A DNA stretch of 64,000 nucleotides from an uncultured Paenibacillaceae bacterium (lineage in GTDB: Bacteria > Bacillota > Bacilli > Paenibacillales > K13), in the NCBI GenBank assembly GCA_913056365.1, contig CAJXLT010000001.1, positions 496,001 to 560,000 of the forward strand. Reading direction: 5' to 3'. Under the pieces are notes generated by a model. It did not search any database, had not been told where the DNA came from, and saw only the letters and a program-made list of their open reading frames with translations. The position numbers and the translations under genes were made by a program. This document shows positions 1 to 8,752 of this stretch, one piece after another; positions within the stretch are counted from its first letter, which is position 1; the number at the start of each line of letters is the position of its first letter.

Positions 1-504
1 AACCGGCTTAAGGATGCGGGGCTGGACTGTATGGCAGTTGGCAAGATTAATGATATATTCTCCGGCGAAGGCGTAACCGCATCTTACCCGACGAAGAGCA
101 ATGCCGACGGTATGGCACGCACAGCAGCGTTATTGAAGCAAGAGTTTCGCGGATTGTTGTTCACCAACTTGGTCGATTTCGATTCCTTGTATGGTCATCG
201 GCGGGACCCGGCTGGCTATGCGCGTGCGCTGCAGCAATTCGATGCGTTCGTGCCGGAGCTGTTGGCCGAGATCGGCGAGCGAGACCTGCTGATTCTAACA
301 GCTGATCACGGGAATGATCCGACGCACAGCGGTACCGATCATACACGAGAGTATGTGCCGCTCCTTGTGTACAATCCGACGTTGCAAGCTTGCGACAGTC
401 TTGGTGTTCGCAGCACATTCGCGGATTTGGCTGCTACGCTGCTCGACAACTACGGTTTGTCGGAGCTATCCCTTGGCGAGAGCTTCTTGCAGCAGTTGAA
501 GTGA
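1..504 (+). CDS. deoB: Phosphopentomutase, C-terminal part (5' end outside window)
   Basis: This enzyme interconverts ribose-1-phosphate and ribose-5-phosphate (and the deoxy forms), linking nucleoside phosphorolysis to the pentose phosphate pathway in the cytoplasm. The reading frame is open from base 1, so the gene starts upstream; 167 residues are visible of a family that is usually about 390 long. The alkaline-phosphatase-superfamily metal site is visible in the stretches DSLYGHRRD (about residue 61 of this fragment) and TADHGNDPTHSGTDHTRE (about residues 100-117). The first ATG, at base 31, is internal and not the start. It is followed by two purine nucleoside phosphorylases and pdp, the expected salvage partners. 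Identification is firm. Confidence 0.95.
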   Translation, partial: NRLKDAGLDCMAVGKINDIFSGEGVTASYPTKSNADGMARTAALLKQEFRGLLFTNLVDFDSLYGHRRDPAGYARALQQFDAFVPELLAEIGERDLLILTADHGNDPTHSGTDHTREYVPLLVYNPTLQACDSLGVRSTFADLAATLLDNYGLSELSLGESFLQQLK

Positions 505-569
505 ATGAGTAGTGCAGGAACTGACTGTGCAGAATGAAGAACAACGAATATGATGGAGAGAATGGAGAG

Positions 570-1418
570 ATGAGGGAAATGGGACAACAAAGTAATGTAG
601 CATCTGCTGCGAACATACAAGAAGCGGCGGCTGTCATTCGTGAGCGAATCGGTTTTGAACCCGAGATCGGACTAGTGCTCGGCTCTGGACTCGGGATGCT
701 GGCGGATCTGATTGAACAACCGATTGTTATTCCTTACAGTGACATTCCGCATTTTCCGGTGTCCACAGTGGAAGGTCACGCAGGAGAATTGGTCGCGGGG
801 CAAATTAAGGGGAAGCCGGTAGTGATGATGAAAGGACGCTTCCATCTGTATGAAGGCTATTCGGTCTATGAGGTGACACTTCCGATTCGCGCCATGAAGG
901 CGATTGGCGTACAGAAGCTAGTTGTTACGAATGCAGCAGGCGGTATTAATCTGTCCTACAAGCCAGGTGATCTGATGCTGATTCGTGATCATATTAACTT
1001 CACTTTCCGCAATCCGTTGATCGGGCCGAACGACAACGAGCTCGGCGTTCGCTTCCCGGACATGTCGGAAGCCTATAGCGCACGCTTGCGCGGCATTGCG
1101 CAATCCACAGCGAAGGAGCTTGGACTCCCGCTCCAGGAAGGAGTCTATGTAGGATTGTTGGGTCCATCCTACGAGACACCAGCAGAGATTCGTATGATGC
1201 GCACGATTGGTGCCGACGCGGTCGGGATGTCTACGGTAGCCGAGGTTATTGCAGCGCGGCATGCCGGTATCGAAGTGCTCGGTATTTCGTGCATTAGCAA
1301 TATGGCTGCTGGCATATTGGACCAGCCGCTCTCACATGAAGAAGTGATGGACACAACCGAGAAGGTGAAGGAGACGTTCTTGCGCCTTGTGTTGACGATT
1401 CTGCCGAAGCTGGACTAG
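570..1418 (+). CDS. punA: Purine nucleoside phosphorylase (first copy)
   Basis: It cleaves purine (deoxy)nucleosides with phosphate to free base and (deoxy)ribose-1-phosphate, which the upstream phosphopentomutase then uses. The 282-residue product matches the trimeric PNP family: phosphate-binding LGSGLG near residue 37, the GRFHLYEGY loop near 89, VTNAAGG near 119 and the purine-site segment DAVGMSTVAE. The frame is open from an ATG at 534, but that ATG has no ribosome binding site. The ATG at 570 follows GATGGAGAGA and is preferred; 579 is also possible. It lies 65 bases after deoB and 18 bases before a second copy of the same family. The C-terminal half closely resembles B. subtilis PupG/PunA as recalled. 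Confidence 0.93.
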   Translation: MREMGQQSNVASAANIQEAAAVIRERIGFEPEIGLVLGSGLGMLADLIEQPIVIPYSDIPHFPVSTVEGHAGELVAGQIKGKPVVMMKGRFHLYEGYSVYEVTLPIRAMKAIGVQKLVVTNAAGGINLSYKPGDLMLIRDHINFTFRNPLIGPNDNELGVRFPDMSEAYSARLRGIAQSTAKELGLPLQEGVYVGLLGPSYETPAEIRMMRTIGADAVGMSTVAEVIAARHAGIEVLGISCISNMAAGILDQPLSHEEVMDTTEKVKETFLRLVLTILPKLD

Positions 1419-1436
1419 AAGGGAGTGCATGGTCAT

Positions 1437-2336
1437 ATGGGAACAGAAGCAGTGTGGGATGGCGTGCCCGGAACAGGCGCTGCCTATAAGCAAGCTATAG
1501 AAGACGCGGCGAAGTATCTGACCAGCAAGCTCGGAGCGCTCCGACCCGATATGGGTCTGGTGTTGGGGTCTGGTCTAGGTGAACTTGCCGAACAGATCGA
1601 GAATGCGGTTGTCATTCCATATGGGGAGGTTCCTCACTTCCCGGTATCAACCGTAGAAGGACATGCCGGTCAGTTCGTCTGCGGGCAGCTGGAAGGCCGC
1701 TCAGTCATCGCTATGCAAGGGCGGTTTCACTATTACGAAGGCTATGCGATGAAGCGGGTCGTATTTCCCGTCTATGTCATGAAGGCAATCGGTGTTCGCG
1801 CCCTCGTCATGACGAATGCTGCTGGCGGAATGAACCGCGATTTCCGCGCAGGTGATTTGATGCTAATTACGGATCATATCAACATGACCGGTGCGAATCC
1901 GCTAATTGGACCGAACGATTCAGAACTAGGTACCCGCTTTCCAGATATGTCCCAGGCCTATTCGCCGCGTCTGCGTGAATTAGCTAGACAAGCTGCGGCT
2001 CACATGCAGGAGAGCGATGGCGCTTTCCGCTTGCAAGAAGGCGTGTACAGCGGGATTAGCGGTCCAGCCTATATGACGCCAAGCGAGCTGAAATTTCTAG
2101 CAATGGCTGGCGGCGATGCGGTCGGAATGTCTACGGTAGGTGAGGTTATCGCGGCCAGCCATGCCGGCTTGGAAGTGCTGGGCATCTCGTGTATAACAGA
2201 TATGGCAATAGGAGACGAATTGGAACCGTTAACGCATGAGCAAGTAGTGGCAGTGGCAACTCGTACGAAGCCGAAGTTCATTCAGCTCGTGAGGCTATTC
2301 TTATCGAAATGGCATGTTCAAGGTGATGAAGGATAG
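1437..2336 (+). CDS. Purine nucleoside phosphorylase (second, tandem copy)
   Basis: This 299-residue paralogue lies just downstream of punA and carries the same landmarks: LGSGLGELAEQIE, GRFHYYEGY, MTNAAGG and DAVGMSTVGEV. It should catalyse purine nucleoside phosphorolysis, perhaps with a different base or sugar preference. Relative to the first copy it has a longer N-terminus (about 15 residues) and an insertion after the helix at about residue 180 (MQESDGAF). Near the C-terminus a segment reading CISNMAAGILDQ in copy one reads CITDMAIGDELE here, so the residues around the purine site differ. A GTG at 1425 is in frame but directly abuts the AGAAGGGAG ribosome binding site, so the ATG at 1437 is preferred. 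Confidence 0.9.
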   Translation: MGTEAVWDGVPGTGAAYKQAIEDAAKYLTSKLGALRPDMGLVLGSGLGELAEQIENAVVIPYGEVPHFPVSTVEGHAGQFVCGQLEGRSVIAMQGRFHYYEGYAMKRVVFPVYVMKAIGVRALVMTNAAGGMNRDFRAGDLMLITDHINMTGANPLIGPNDSELGTRFPDMSQAYSPRLRELARQAAAHMQESDGAFRLQEGVYSGISGPAYMTPSELKFLAMAGGDAVGMSTVGEVIAASHAGLEVLGISCITDMAIGDELEPLTHEQVVAVATRTKPKFIQLVRLFLSKWHVQGDEG

Positions 2337-2354
2337 TACTGTGTTCATGCGGTA

Positions 2355-2573
2355 CTAGATGTAAATATCGAGTTTTCTGCCTTTATCCTCATAGCCTAGT
2401 TTGTAGCTCCAGCGGCGGAATTGTTCTTCTTGGTCGCGACGCTGTTCCTCTTCTTCTTCCTTGTTCCGATACCGTATCGTATGCCGAACAGGTTGGATGC
2501 GGCCTGGACCAGAGACAGACTGCAGATTAGATAGGGAAGGTTGATGGTACCAACGGTAAATTTGCATCTTCAT
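2355..2573 (-). CDS. Small acidic/charged hypothetical protein (72 aa)
   Basis: No family was recognised. The product is hydrophilic, with a central run of glutamate and arginine residues (KEEEEEQRRDQEEQFRR) likely to be helical and an aromatic-rich C-terminus. There is no signal peptide or membrane segment. The start is decided by a good AAGGAG nine bases before the ATG at 2573; a longer frame from 2591 would bury that site in the coding region. It is convergent with the second PNP gene, and its stop is 18 bases from that gene's stop. The strong ribosome binding site argues that it is real. Confidence 0.55.
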   Translation of the reverse strand: MKMQIYRWYHQPSLSNLQSVSGPGRIQPVRHTIRYRNKEEEEEQRRDQEEQFRRWSYKLGYEDKGRKLDIYI

Positions 2574-2727
2574 CAACTCCTTATACTTCATATATACCCG
2601 AATGACGCCTAATTTGAATCGTTTTTCATCTAATCACGTACAACCGCCAAGGCAAAGCGAACCGTTCTGTCATACCTTGCACCGTACACTGATTTCGAAC
2701 GATAGAAGCAGATCAAGGTGGGAAAGG

Positions 2728-3180
2728 TTGGCGAGAACATTGATATATCATTCGTGCAAGAGCTGTCTGCTGCATGCGTGTATTACGTCGCTGCAATCGG
2801 GGAAGCAAGATTATATTCAGTTAGACCCTTATTTGATGTGCCATCTAGGCATTGAACCAGAAGAAACAGTCTGGGTGCTTGCGGAGCAGCCGCGCACAAT
2901 GTGGACCGCTTCAGTCGTTCCGGGTATGGAAGGGAAAGGTCAGTTGACTGTATGTGGCAGTCAGGCTGCAGTGATGACGAACCGTACGAAGCTGGAGATT
3001 TATGGATTTCATTCAGGATTAGCGGAAGCTTACAAGGATTTAGATTGGGAAACGTGGGATCCTGCAGTAGTTATTCAACTGATGGATGACAATCGGATTG
3101 ATGTTGTGCGAATCAGCACAGCTATAGATGCACATAGAAACCCGGTGAGAGGTGAATGGGCTTGCGAACAGTCGATTTGA
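2728..3180 (+). CDS. Hypothetical protein upstream of and overlapping pdp
   Basis: An unrecognised protein of about 150 residues. The open frame begins at 2602, but the only plausible initiation site seen is a TTG at 2728 behind AAGGTGGG; a TTG at 2740 is an alternative. The central part ([26 protein letters not shown], split here as [20 protein letters not shown] and VWVLAE) resembles a short beta-rich module, perhaps of swapped-hairpin type, but this was not established. The C-terminal part is acidic and tryptophan-rich ([12 protein letters not shown]). Its 3' end overlaps the pdp start by 25 bases in another frame, suggesting translational coupling and a role near nucleoside metabolism. 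Function unknown. Confidence 0.5.
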   Translation: MARTLIYHSCKSCLLHACITSLQSGKQDYIQLDPYLMCHLGIEPEETVWVLAEQPRTMWTASVVPGMEGKGQLTVCGSQAAVMTNRTKLEIYGFHSGLAEAYKDLDWETWDPAVVIQLMDDNRIDVVRISTAIDAHRNPVRGEWACEQSI

Positions 3181-4496
3181 TTCAGAAAAAACGTGACGGG
3201 CATCCGCTAACTGCGGATGAAATTACATACTTGATTCAAGGCTATGTATCGGGGAGTATACCTGATTATCAGCTGGCGGCATGGGCGATGGCGGTTTACT
3301 TCCAAGGGATGAATGCAGAGGAAACAGCGCACTTGACGATGGCTATGGCAGCGTCAGGAGATCAGATTGATCTGACTGCTATTGAAGGAATCAAGGTAGA
3401 CAAGCACAGCACAGGTGGTGTTGGCGATACGACAACGCTGGTGCTGGTACCGTTAGTCGCAGCGGTAGGCGTTCCTGTAGCTAAGATGTCAGGAAGAGGG
3501 CTTGGACATACAGGAGGAACGATTGATAAGCTGGAATCGATTCCGGGCTTTACGGTAGAGCAGCCGCAGGAGCGTTTCCTAGAACAGATCAATCGCATCG
3601 GAGCTGCAGTTATTAGCCAGTCAGGGGATATTACACCAGCGGATAAGAAGCTGTATGCGCTGCGCGATGTGACGGGAACGGTTGAGTCTATTCCGCTCAT
3701 CGCTAGCTCGATTATGAGCAAGAAGATCGCGTCCGGCGCCGATGCGATGGTATTAGATGTGAAGACAGGCCATGGCGCATTTATGAAGTCTCTGGATGAC
3801 GCGATTGCATTGGCAGAGGCTATGGTTGCGATCGGTACACAGGTAGGGCGCGAGACGGTGGCGATTATTAGCGACATGGAGCAGCCTCTGGGCCGAGCGA
3901 TCGGCAATGCGTTGGAGATGCGTGAAGCAATCGAGACGCTGCAAGGCAACGGTCCGGCTGATTTGCTGGAGCTGTGTCTCAAGCTCGGCGCGCATATGAT
4001 GCAGCTGAGCGGACGAGCGGCGACAGAGCGTGATGCGCGTGCCAAGCTGGAGGAAGCGATCCGCGACGGTCATGCACTAGCCAAGCTGAAGGAGCTTATT
4101 GCAGCGCAGGGCGGGAATCCTGATGCTGTAGACAAACCGGAACTGCTGTCGGTTGCTGAGAATCAACTTACAGTGAAGGCAGATCGCTCCGGTTATGTCC
4201 ACAGTATGGCTGCAGAAGAGGTCGGCATCGCGGCTATGCTGCTGGGCGCAGGACGAGCAACGAAGGAGTCTGAAATTGATCTGGCTGCTGGTATTGTGCT
4301 GGAGAAGAAGCCCGGTGACCGTGTGGAAACTGGAGATACATTGGCTGTTCTGCATTATTCGGAATCAGCTTCATCGGAAGCAGATTCAGTCGCAAGTCGG
4401 GTACATAGCGCTTATGATATCCGCGGAGAGCAGCCAGCCAAAGGTCACTTGATCTATGCCGTCGTTACTAAGGACGGTGTGCGCAAGCTAGCCTGA
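3156..4496 (+). CDS. pdp: Pyrimidine-nucleoside phosphorylase
   Basis: It phosphorolyses uridine, deoxyuridine and thymidine to base plus (deoxy)ribose-1-phosphate. The 446-residue product has the full architecture of the thymidine/pyrimidine phosphorylase family: an N-terminal helical domain, the signature [18 protein letters not shown], the phosphate-binding [16 protein letters not shown], and a C-terminal PYNP domain ending with the barrel-sandwich motif near [19 protein letters not shown]. The ATG at 3156 follows GAGAGGTGA closely. With deoB and the two PNP genes it makes a complete pathway for recovering pentose from nucleosides. Length and sequence match B. subtilis Pdp (433 aa). Confidence 0.95.
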   Translation: MGLRTVDLIQKKRDGHPLTADEITYLIQGYVSGSIPDYQLAAWAMAVYFQGMNAEETAHLTMAMAASGDQIDLTAIEGIKVDKHSTGGVGDTTTLVLVPLVAAVGVPVAKMSGRGLGHTGGTIDKLESIPGFTVEQPQERFLEQINRIGAAVISQSGDITPADKKLYALRDVTGTVESIPLIASSIMSKKIASGADAMVLDVKTGHGAFMKSLDDAIALAEAMVAIGTQVGRETVAIISDMEQPLGRAIGNALEMREAIETLQGNGPADLLELCLKLGAHMMQLSGRAATERDARAKLEEAIRDGHALAKLKELIAAQGGNPDAVDKPELLSVAENQLTVKADRSGYVHSMAAEEVGIAAMLLGAGRATKESEIDLAAGIVLEKKPGDRVETGDTLAVLHYSESASSEADSVASRVHSAYDIRGEQPAKGHLIYAVVTKDGVRKLA

Positions 4497-4667
4497 GCTG
4501 ATGGATACTGGCTCGGCCGCGCGGATTTTATTGCAGAGCTGTTTCCCCTGGATGGGCCGAGTCCATTCGATCGGCTACATCTCGTGATGAGCGGCTGTTG
4601 ACCACATACAGATGAGCGACGCTGCACGCACCTATTCCCATGTTGATGATCTCTCAGATCTCTCACA

Positions 4668-5234
4668 TTATGCTTCTCCGGTGCTTGTCAGTTTACGCAC
4701 CTTTTCGGCAAGCGTGGCACTGTTGCGGTCAATATAGCTCTCAAGCTTGCCTGCTCGGAGTTGATTGTCGGTCCATTCCTTCATCCTCGGACGGTCGCCC
4801 TGATAAGTCATGATCGGGACACCGTAGCCGCAGCTGGTCTGTACTAGCTCGACGTCGATGTCGAAGATTTGCCGCAGGCGTTGACTGTCAATCTCCGGAA
4901 AGTATGCTGCTCTTGCCGATTCGAAATTTGCGTCTGATTTATTGATCACCTTGCCTGTACCGTATGCCCGCAATATAAGCGGATCTTCGTCGAAGCTGTT
5001 CCACATGAACGTGATCTGACTTCTTTCGGCCAAGTGATTCGCTGTCTCGTTCCCGCTCCCCGCATAATCCGCATACATGAGTCTGCTATTGGATACGATA
5101 CGCAGTGTATCGTATCCTTTGGGAGACAGATTGATTCGCCCATCCCCCGCTGGCGCCGTCGCTACGAAAAACATGTTTTGCTCATGGATAAATTGTTGGT
5201 GCGCTTCGTTCAAGCTATTCGTAAATTTCCCCAT
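4668..5234 (-). CDS. Pyridoxamine 5'-phosphate oxidase family protein (FMN-binding split barrel)
   Basis: A 188-residue PNPOx-like protein. The segment FFVATAPAGDGRINLSPKGYD followed by LMYADYAGSGNETANHL (each under the family's typical FMN-binding barrel strand order) matches the general-stress/PPOX group, which binds FMN or F420 and reduces or oxidises small molecules. It is not the vitamin B6 enzyme itself, which lacks this NLSPKG motif. A longer frame from 5264 exists, but the ATG at 5234 follows AAGGGTGGT at good distance. It stands alone, convergent with pdp. Substrate unknown. Confidence 0.75.
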   Translation of the reverse strand: MGKFTNSLNEAHQQFIHEQNMFFVATAPAGDGRINLSPKGYDTLRIVSNSRLMYADYAGSGNETANHLAERSQITFMWNSFDEDPLILRAYGTGKVINKSDANFESARAAYFPEIDSQRLRQIFDIDVELVQTSCGYGVPIMTYQGDRPRMKEWTDNQLRAGKLESYIDRNSATLAEKVRKLTSTGEA

Positions 5235-5644
5235 TGTTTGACCACCCTTTCTATGAAGATTCATATCGATTAAATGCGTGCAGAGACAAATAGCAGATCG
5301 TAAACTACATGCAAATTGTGCAGTTAATATGAACTGATTCTGCGATTTTGCTGTACTAGCTGCATTTTGTACAACTAGTTCGAGTGATTTTCTGTTATAT
5401 GAATCATTTCACCCTAACTAACTGCATGTTTTACATCTAAAATAAACAATCATTGCAAAAATGCCCGATCTAGCTGTATGAAATACATCTAGCCATGCAC
5501 CAATTCAAATTCCGCCCGCTTCGTCCACGGCTCAAGGTTTATGTAACGTAATCCCTTGAAGGACATATATTCCCCCCACGCAGGGTATGAAGCCGAACTT
5601 CTCATAGGGAATGGCCTGTTTTTTCTCCAGTCACCCCTCTAATG
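5235..5644. repeat. Intergenic region with degenerate interspersed repeats
   Basis: No gene was seen. Between about 5300 and 5500 the sequence repeats a short theme in both orientations: CTACATGCAAATTGTGCAGTTA, CTAGCTGCATTTTGTACAAC, AACTGCATGTTTTACATCTA and TAGCTGTATGAAATACATCTAG (each differs by a few bases). The same theme returns at about 21.6-21.9 kb and 55.4-55.7 kb, so it is a family of dispersed elements rather than chance. The copies are about 20 bases and partly palindromic. The right part of the gap is the leader of dacF. Confidence 0.6.
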
Positions 5645-5674
5645 GAATATTTTACTGCAATTCCGTCCATAATG
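5645..5674 (+). promoter_or_regulatory. Predicted sigma-G/sigma-F promoter of dacF
   Basis: GAATA at 5645-5649, an 18-base spacer and CATAATG at 5668-5674 match the forespore sigma-G pattern (GNATR, 17-18 bases, CATNNTA) in all but the last base. It lies 41 bases before the dacF ATG. In B. subtilis dacF is transcribed by sigma-F and sigma-G, so position and type agree. Not experimentally shown here. Confidence 0.6.
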
Positions 5675-5714
5675 ATAGCTATATCCATTACATGTGACAC
5701 CAGGAGGGCTATCC

Positions 5715-7013
5715 ATGAGATTAACAGGTTTACGGGCGTGGAACAGAGAGCAGGCAGGCCGTATTGTATGGGGCATCATGGTGATTGCGTTGTTGCTGAC
5801 GCTGCTTTCGCCTGCGGCTCAGGCCGATCATGGCGGACCACACGACGAAGAGGAACCGACAGCGGAATCATCGATCGAGACGCGAGCGCCTTCTGCTGAT
5901 CATGCAGCAAGGACAGGCTTGAAGACGGAAAATAACTTGTCTCCGAATGCACACTCGGCCATTCTAATGGATGCTGACACCGGGACTGTCATCTTCGAGA
6001 AGAATCCGCATGAGAAGCTGCCGCCTGCCAGCATTACGAAGGTGATGACGATGCTGCTCGTCATGGAGGAGCTGGACAAAGGCGCGTTGAAGATGGACGA
6101 GCAAGTGACTGCAAGCGAATATGCGGCGTCCATGGGCGGTTCGCAAATTTTCCTGGAGCCAGGAGAATCGATGACGGTTGAAGACTTGTTGAAAGGGGTA
6201 GCGATGGCCTCAGGCAACGATGCAACGGTTGCGCTAGCAGAGAAGATCGCCGGCTCAGAAGAAATCTTCATCCGCATGATGAATGACAAGGCGAAGCAGC
6301 TCGGTTTGAAGAACACCCACTTCTCCAATACGAACGGTCTGCCAGCTGAGGATCATTACACGACAGCTTATGACATTGCGGTCATGTCACGCGAATTGCT
6401 GAAGCATGAAGAGATCGTTCAGTTCACGAGTAAATACCAAGACTATCTGCGCAAGGATACAGACAAGCCGTTCTGGCTAGTGAACACGAATAAGCTAGTG
6501 CGCTTCTACGACGGGGCAGACGGGTTGAAAACTGGGTACACGAGCGAGGCAAAGTTTTGTCTGTCTGCAACTGCAAGACGCGGCAACTTCAGAGTGATTG
6601 CGGTCGTGCTCGGTGAGCCCAATACGAAAACCCGCAATGCCGAGGTGACCTCGATGTTCAACTTTGCATTCTCGCAATATACGAATGTGCCGATTGTGAA
6701 GGATGGCGAACAATTCGGTATCGTCAAGGTAGAGAAGGGCAAGCAGTCGGAAATTGTGTTGAAGGCGGAACGTCCGTACAGTGTGTTGATGCGGAAGAGT
6801 GAGGCAACAGACTTGAACATACGGCATGAGCTTGTACTTGCAGATCAGCTGAAGGCGCCTGTGAAGAAAGGGCAGGAGATCGGCAAGCTGCTCGTATATA
6901 ACAAGGAGCAGTCGCTTGGAGAATATGCGTTGTATGCGCCAGACGATATTGACAAGGCAGGCTGGTGGACGCTTATGAAGCGAACGATGGCGAAACTCGC
7001 CTTTATGGAATAG
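5715..7013 (+). CDS. dacF: Sporulation D-alanyl-D-alanine carboxypeptidase DacF
   Basis: A penicillin-binding serine DD-carboxypeptidase that trims the stem peptides of cortex peptidoglycan from the forespore side. The 432-residue product has a signal peptide (hydrophobic residues 17-32, cleavage near AQA-DH), then the S11 active-site motifs SITK (Ser106, Lys109), SGN (166-168) and KTG (272-274), and a C-terminal PBP5-type beta domain. The ATG at 5715 follows AGGAGGGC; an in-frame GTG at 5694 would place that site inside the gene. It precedes spoIIAA as in B. subtilis, with a forespore promoter upstream. Confidence 0.93.
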   Translation: MRLTGLRAWNREQAGRIVWGIMVIALLLTLLSPAAQADHGGPHDEEEPTAESSIETRAPSADHAARTGLKTENNLSPNAHSAILMDADTGTVIFEKNPHEKLPPASITKVMTMLLVMEELDKGALKMDEQVTASEYAASMGGSQIFLEPGESMTVEDLLKGVAMASGNDATVALAEKIAGSEEIFIRMMNDKAKQLGLKNTHFSNTNGLPAEDHYTTAYDIAVMSRELLKHEEIVQFTSKYQDYLRKDTDKPFWLVNTNKLVRFYDGADGLKTGYTSEAKFCLSATARRGNFRVIAVVLGEPNTKTRNAEVTSMFNFAFSQYTNVPIVKDGEQFGIVKVEKGKQSEIVLKAERPYSVLMRKSEATDLNIRHELVLADQLKAPVKKGQEIGKLLVYNKEQSLGEYALYAPDDIDKAGWWTLMKRTMAKLAFME

Positions 7014-7059
7014 GTGCGATTGTCGGGAATTGACGGCCTGCTTCTAGTTTTGTCGGGGA

Positions 7060-7087
7060 GCAGGAATCGTCTTTTTCGTTGTAGAAA
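7060..7087 (+). promoter_or_regulatory. Predicted sigma-H promoter of the spoIIA operon
   Basis: GCAGGAATC at 7060-7068, a 12-base spacer and GTAGAAA at 7081-7087 fit the sigma-H pattern (RNAGGAWWW, 11-12 bases, RNNGAAT) with one mismatch in each element. It sits 36 bases before spoIIAA. The B. subtilis spoIIA operon is driven by sigma-H with Spo0A~P, so the position is as expected. No clear Spo0A box was identified. Confidence 0.55.
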
Positions 7088-7123
7088 GCATTGGTTATCA
7101 TGGGAGAAGGAGTGAGTGCAGGC

Positions 7124-7477
7124 ATGAGACTGGATGTGGAGCTGCAATGCATCCGGCGAACTCTAATCGTTCGATTGAAGGGGGAGCTGGATCATCATAC
7201 GGCAGATTCGGTTAGGTTGCGTATGGAAGAGGCGATCGAGCAGGAGGATATTCATGACGTGATCGTAAGTTTGAAGCAGTTGACATTCATGGACAGTTCG
7301 GGATTAGGTGTCATGATAGGAAGATACAAACAAATTACCGCAAAAGGCGGGAAAATGATCGTCTGTGATGTGAATCCGGCTGTTCACCGATTGTTCGAAA
7401 TGTCAGGTTTGTTCAAAATCGTGACGCTGTTAGACAATGAAGAGGTCGCGCTTTCCAGTTTGGGGGTTGTATCATGA
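7124..7477 (+). CDS. spoIIAA: Anti-sigma-F factor antagonist SpoIIAA
   Basis: A STAS-domain protein that, when dephosphorylated by SpoIIE, binds SpoIIAB and frees sigma-F in the forespore. The product is 117 residues, exactly the B. subtilis length. The phosphorylated serine lies in FMDSSGLG (Asp57-Ser58-Ser59), and the GELDHHTA and MSGLFKI segments are conserved. The frame is open from 7091, but the ATG at 7124 follows AGAAGGAG and gives the family start. Its TGA overlaps the spoIIAB ATG (ATGA), indicating translational coupling. Confidence 0.96.
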   Translation: MRLDVELQCIRRTLIVRLKGELDHHTADSVRLRMEEAIEQEDIHDVIVSLKQLTFMDSSGLGVMIGRYKQITAKGGKMIVCDVNPAVHRLFEMSGLFKIVTLLDNEEVALSSLGVVS

Positions 7478-7926
7478 GTGCCAATCCGAGCAATTATATG
7501 ACGTTGACATTTGCCAGCCGTTCTGAGAATGAAGGCTTCGCCCGCGTCGCTGTCGCTTCCTTCGTATCCCAGCTGGACCCGACGCTTGAGGAATTGACGG
7601 ATATCAAGACCGTCGTGTCCGAGGCCGTCACGAATGCGATCATTCACGGATATGAGGATGTGGAAGACGGTGAAGTGACAATCTATGCGCGGATTGAAGC
7701 AGATATGCTCTTCTTATCTGTTATGGACGAAGGGATGGGAATTGCTGATTTGGATACGGCGCGCCAGCCGTTGTATACATCGAAGCCGGAGCTGGAGCGC
7801 TCAGGCATGGGCTTTACGATCATGGAGAACTTCATGGATGAAGTGGAAGTTGTCTCCCAAGTGGGCAAGGGTACCAAAATCTCGATGAAGAAGCGCATCG
7901 AATCCAAAAAAGCGCTTTATAATTAG
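7474..7926 (+). CDS. spoIIAB: Anti-sigma-F factor and serine kinase SpoIIAB
   Basis: It holds sigma-F inactive and phosphorylates SpoIIAA on serine using ATP. The 150-residue product is a GHKL ATPase: N box [13 protein letters not shown] near residues 50-62, G1 box DEGMGIAD near 89, and G2 region RSGMGFTIM near 110. The start codon overlaps the spoIIAA stop, and sigF begins 11 bases downstream, giving the classical partner-switching operon. Confidence 0.96.
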   Translation: MSANPSNYMTLTFASRSENEGFARVAVASFVSQLDPTLEELTDIKTVVSEAVTNAIIHGYEDVEDGEVTIYARIEADMLFLSVMDEGMGIADLDTARQPLYTSKPELERSGMGFTIMENFMDEVEVVSQVGKGTKISMKKRIESKKALYN

Positions 7927-7937
7927 GAGCTGGGAAT

Positions 7938-8693
7938 ATGGACGCGGATGTGAAGCAAGGGTCCCAGACTTATTTGGACGATGCAGAAGTGAAACGACTG
8001 ATCGCGCTCAGCCAGACCGGTGATACGCTTGCTAGAGATACGCTGGTAAATTGTAATATCCGGCTCGTCTGGTCAGTCGTGCAGCGCTTCTTGAACCGCG
8101 GTTATGAGCCGGAGGATCTGTTCCAGATCGGCTGCATCGGCCTGTTGAAGTCGGTGGACAAATTTGACTTGTCCTATGACGTGAAGTTCTCCACTTACGC
8201 GGTGCCGATGATTATAGGTGAAATTCAACGATTTCTGCGTGATGACGGAACGCTCAAGGTTAGCCGATCGCTCAAGGAGACAGCGAACAAAATTCGCAAG
8301 ACGAAAGATGAGCTATCGAAGACGCTGGGCCGCTTGCCTACGATCAAGGAGGTAGCTGAAGCGCTTGGCATAACACCAGAAGATGTTGTGTTCGCACAAG
8401 AAGCGAATAAACCTCCAGCATCGATCCATGAGACCGTATACGAGAACGATGGTGATCCGATTACGTTGATGGATCAAATTTCTGATGAATCACAAGATCG
8501 CTGGTTCGATAAATTAGCCTTGTCCGAGGCGATCGAATGCTTGTCGGAGCGAGAACAGCTTATCGTCTATCTACGTTACTTCCGTGATCAGACACAGTCA
8601 GAGGTTGCGAGTCGGCTAGGCATCTCTCAGGTTCAGGTGTCGCGCTTAGAGAAGAAAATATTGAAATCCATAAAAGACCAGATCGCTCAATGA
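7938..8693 (+). CDS. sigF: RNA polymerase sporulation sigma factor SigF
   Basis: Sigma-F is the first forespore-specific sigma factor. The 251-residue product contains region 2 (LVNCNIRLVWSVVQRF, then GYEPEDLFQIGCIGL and the -10 recognition helix YAVPMIIGEIQRFLRDD), region 3 (VSRSLKETANKIRKTKDEL) and region 4 with its helix-turn-helix (QTQSEVASRLGISQVQVSRLE). The ATG at 7938 follows TTAGGAGCTGGGAAT. The stop codon lies inside the terminator hairpin. Confidence 0.97.
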   Translation: MDADVKQGSQTYLDDAEVKRLIALSQTGDTLARDTLVNCNIRLVWSVVQRFLNRGYEPEDLFQIGCIGLLKSVDKFDLSYDVKFSTYAVPMIIGEIQRFLRDDGTLKVSRSLKETANKIRKTKDELSKTLGRLPTIKEVAEALGITPEDVVFAQEANKPPASIHETVYENDGDPITLMDQISDESQDRWFDKLALSEAIECLSEREQLIVYLRYFRDQTQSEVASRLGISQVQVSRLEKKILKSIKDQIAQ

Positions 8694-8708
8694 GTGATCC
8701 GGTCTTTT
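8672..8708 (+). terminator. Intrinsic terminator of the spoIIA operon
   Basis: AAAAGACC (8672-8679) pairs with GGTCTTTT (8701-8708). Between them GATCGCTCA and TGAGTGATC pair with one wobble, and the sigF TGA is in the descending arm. The T-run is part of the 3' arm. It separates sigF from the spoVA genes. Confidence 0.75.
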
Positions 8709-8752
8709 TGTATGCATACTAAAATGTACATATTCTACTACTTAGATTAGGA

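Noticed and set aside
3362-4045. Long minus-strand open frame (227 aa) inside pdp
   Set aside because: It mirrors the codon bias of pdp on the other strand, has no ribosome binding site and shows no protein family features.
4454-4666. 70-residue minus-strand open frame between pdp and the PNPOx-like gene
   Set aside because: No ribosome binding site and it overlaps the end of pdp; composition is not protein-like.
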